From NCBI RefSeq assembly GCF_945859685.1, contig NC_079147.1, forward strand, positions 72,198,946 through 72,262,945: 64,000 bases of DNA. Direction: 5' to 3'. The translations under genes and the position numbers were made by a program. Below are positions 61,236 through 64,000 of this stretch, one piece after another (within the stretch, counting starts at the first letter, position 1; each line of letters begins with the position of its first letter). The stretch is from Eupeodes corollae (taxonomy: Eukaryota > Arthropoda > Insecta > Diptera > Syrphidae). The notes below the pieces were generated by a model. The model worked only from the letters and a program-made list of their open reading frames with translations. It was not told the origin of the DNA and did not search any database.

Positions 61236-61700
61236 CAATATACACTGGTCCTGATGAAATCCCCGCTATTTTTCTAAAGGATTGTACTTCTACGTTTGCA
61301 AAACCACTGCATAAGCTTTGTAACATGTCCTTTTTTTCTTCGCCTCTGATCATTCTGTTTTCTACAAGACTTATATGCGTCGAAAGCTTGAGTATAACTC
61401 CCATCCTTGGGCTAGTGCTTCTGCAACCTATTTAAGACTCTTTGACTCTTTGAACGTAGAACACTTAAATTGAGTTCATTTACTTCGTTTGAAAATTAGA
61501 AAAAAGATTTCTTGTTAAATACATTTTCATTTTCAACGCTATTTCAGTCAGCTGCAATCCTTCCCTTAAACAGTTCAATCGTAATCCTCGCTCTTCTAGG
61601 AATACTCTTCAGTATACCCTCGTGCCCAACTTCCGTCTAACTTTCAAGTACAGAGATTCGTTATTGAGCCGTACTACACGAATGTTTCAATAATAATAAT
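61236..61700 (+). mobile_element. CR1-like LINE fragments, plus orientation
   Basis: Plus-strand pieces of the same family: TGPDEIPAIFLKDCTSTFAK at 61245-61305, then, after a deletion, PSLKQFNRNPRSSRNTLQYT and FKYRDSLLSRTTRMF at about 61560-61690, equal to the protein's C-terminus. The piece at 61119-61205 belongs between them but is inverted. Confidence 0.65.
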
Positions 61701-61782
61701 CTCAATTTTCTAATACTCACACTGTGTTTCTGCATAATAAGGTTAGTAATATCCCCCTAAGTTGGAGCTTATTATAAAATAA

Positions 61783-62285
61783 AAAGAGGCTGGGATGCGA
61801 CCCACACTGATAACTTCCCGTCCGATCTGTCGATTTGTCTTGCTTAAAAGTTTGTAGGTTTTCGTGTTGTACGTTGAATTATTCTTAAAAATATTTAAAT
61901 TGCCAACAATATTTTTCATATGAAGAAATAGTTTGGTTTGAAAATCTTTCTCAATAATTTACTGATTGTTGACAACAATACTTTTTAAAATATAAATGTA
62001 GTTTAAAGCCAATATCCTAAAGTTTTAAACAGATATTAGAGCTGAAATACAATTTTATTTATTTATTTTTTGTAAGAAAACTGTCAATTCGATTTGTCTC
62101 AAACTTTTACCGAATGCTGAAAACAATATCTCTTAAAAGATAAAATTAGTTGAAAGCAATAATCTCAAGTTTTCGAAAAGATATTTGAGTCGAAATTCAA
62201 TTTTTACCAACTTTGAGAAATGTTTTTATATTTTATAAAAAAAAATGTCAATTTAATTTTTCTTAAAACTTTACCAGATGTAAAA
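61783..62285 (+). mobile_element. HINE-like element, 5' part
   Basis: Starts with the full family 5' end (AAAAAGAGGCTGGGATGCGA) and continues through two to three internal units. It is cut at about 62285, where RTE copy C begins. Confidence 0.7.
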
Positions 62286-62289
62286 ATCG

Positions 62290-64000
62290 CAGCTCAAATG
62301 GTAGACATGTGCATTTAAGAGGACACAAGCGTCCACAGGTTTTTCTCAAAACCGACCTCTGCCTATGAACTCCTACTGTCACCTCCCCGAGGTATAAATC
62401 GGGTGCCTAGTAAATCAAACCCAGTGAAAAGTTGTTGGGGTCAGCAAACGAGAGAGGGGGAGAGAAGCACCTCTCCTTATCCCGACGGCAGCGCAGAAAT
62501 TCCGATGGAATCAACAGTGGCGTCTACAGGTCCAGTAAGGTTGTACTACTTAGTGAACACCTTTTATGGCTTCTACGGCTTATTCAGAGCCCATGCCTAT
62601 AAGGAGCGGTTTATGCTGCTCCCCGTCCTTGGAGTTGTACGTAGGATCTGGTCCTCCAGGTTGGGGGTTGTGTCGTCGGGTTGACTTCCTTTTCACGTAA
62701 AAGCTTTCATAGTTGCGAAGCACCAACAAGCGTCGGTCGGATACGGACGGATTTACTGTTGACAACCTACACAACCGAATTAAGGACAATGAACTTCGGA
62801 TATACACTTGGAATGTTAGGTCCCTCAATCGGAGGCACTAGACTGCTATAAAGCAGACATCACCAGTCACCACCATCCAGGAAATACGATGGCATGGGCC
62901 GGGGCAAAATGAGGATGGAAAAACTGCGATATTTACTATGGTGACTGCTACCACGAAAACCAACAGCGCTTATTTGGATGCGGTTTCGTCATTGGAGCCA
63001 GACTTAGGCAAGAAGTCTTGAGCTATAGGTGCATCAATGAGCGCCTCGTGACCATAAGCATCAAGTCTAAATTCGGCAACATTAGACTGATATGCGCGCT
63101 CGTCCCCACCGAAAAGAAAGACGACAACAAAAAAGATATGTTCTTCAAGCTCTTAGACAAAACATATGAGCAGTGTCCTAGCTACGATATTAAAATAGTC
63201 TTGGGCGATTTTAATGCCAAGCTAGGAAGGGAAGACATCTTTGGTTGAATAATCGGAAAGAACAGCCTGCACGACAACACTTCCGACAACGGATTTAGGC
63301 TCATAGATTTTGCTAGGGGCGAAACGTCATTCATGGTAGCCAGTACGCGTTTTCCACACCTCAACATCCACAAAGGAACTTGGACTTCTCCATATCAATC
63401 TACCGTCAACCAGATTGCCCATATTGCGATCGACACCAGACACGCTTCCAGCATTATGGATGTATGAACTTTCCGAGGAGCTAGCATCGACTCGGACCAT
63501 TACCTTGTTGTAGCCAAGGAAGCACTTCGGATTTCCAGACCCAAGGCAAAACAGAGAGGTGCTGGAAGAAGGTACAACGTCGAACGGGTACAATCGCCAG
63601 AGATCGCCAAATCCTTTTCCGACCGAGTTACAATTAACCTCTCTCAGCCAAAGAATACGCACGCAAAGCGGCGAAGCATAAAAGGACGAGAGCTGCTCAT
63701 GAGCTCTATCAGCAGAGGAGGCGAGAGGAACGCCGACTTCTCAGAAGGAAAAACAGAGGGAATGAGAAGCGTGCGGTCGAAGATGTTGAGAGGTATAAAA
63801 GTAGGAATGAAGTTCGAAAGTTTTATGAACAGGTGAAACGAAATTCACAGGTACCTACATAAACCTAGAGCCGAAGGCTGCAAAGACGATAGTGAAAACA
63901 TCATAGTGGAACCGCAGTCAATGCTGAGGATATGAAAGGACCACTTCTGCAAACTGTATAACGGCGACACCTAACTGAATTCCGCTGTCAGGCAGGATGA
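62290..64000 (+). mobile_element. RTE copy C, 5' half (runs off the window)
   Basis: Direct-orientation match to copy A from its 5' end (CTCAAATGGTAGACATGTGC). Endonuclease motifs are readable in changing frames: TWNVRSLNR near 62805, GDFNAKLGRED near 63205. It has several frameshifts and stops. A deletion of about 165 bp near 63652 removes the segment that in copy A lies between TSNLSRSS and KQQARKAA. The 3' half is beyond the window. Confidence 0.85.

Overview
The window reads as nuclear DNA of an insect, most likely a fly (Diptera). It is AT-rich, has spliceosomal introns with GT..AG borders, carries a pickpocket-type DEG/ENaC channel gene, and is packed with insect-type transposons (RTE, Jockey, CR1-like, BEL/Pao, gypsy-type LTR, Tc1/mariner, hAT, tRNA-derived SINEs). 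Nothing bacterial or viral in operon style is present. The species cannot be named from the sequence.

Layout. 1-10.4 kb: a broken RTE retrotransposon (1445-4905), SINEs, a non-coding repeat element and worn LINE remnants. 10.4-22.7 kb: a nest of insertions. A mariner remnant is split by a minus-strand RTE copy with a 12-bp target duplication. That RTE is split by an 8-kb BEL/Pao element with an intact 1794-codon Gag-Pol, and again by a 320-bp solo LTR with a 4-bp target duplication. 24.0-43.9 kb: one host gene on the minus strand, a DEG/ENaC (pickpocket family) channel of 534 residues in ten exons. I assembled it from splice sites whose phases all agree. Its 13-kb intron 1 holds an apparently intact Jockey element, an intact mariner and several repeats. 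Its 4.5-kb intron 6 holds heptamer arrays split by a CR1-like LINE. 46.6-52.8 kb: a dead hAT transposon (TIRs visible) that has itself received a tandem-repeat-bearing non-autonomous element and a second mariner copy. 55.9-57.5 kb: the last two exons of an unrecognised host gene on the plus strand. 57.5-59.7 kb: a somewhat GC-richer stretch without a supported gene. 60-64 kb: more repeat elements, an inverted CR1-like fragment and a third RTE copy that runs off the window.

How things relate. The tRNA-derived SINEs share their last bases with the RTE LINE, so RTE is their probable mobiliser. A dispersed non-coding family (about ten pieces) has fixed ends, sub-terminal inverted repeats, a 3' palindrome and internal ~174-bp tandem repeats, like Helentron-derived (HINE/DINE-1) elements. 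Only two host genes are supported, the channel and the unknown C-terminal exons. Nearly everything else recognisable is mobile DNA.
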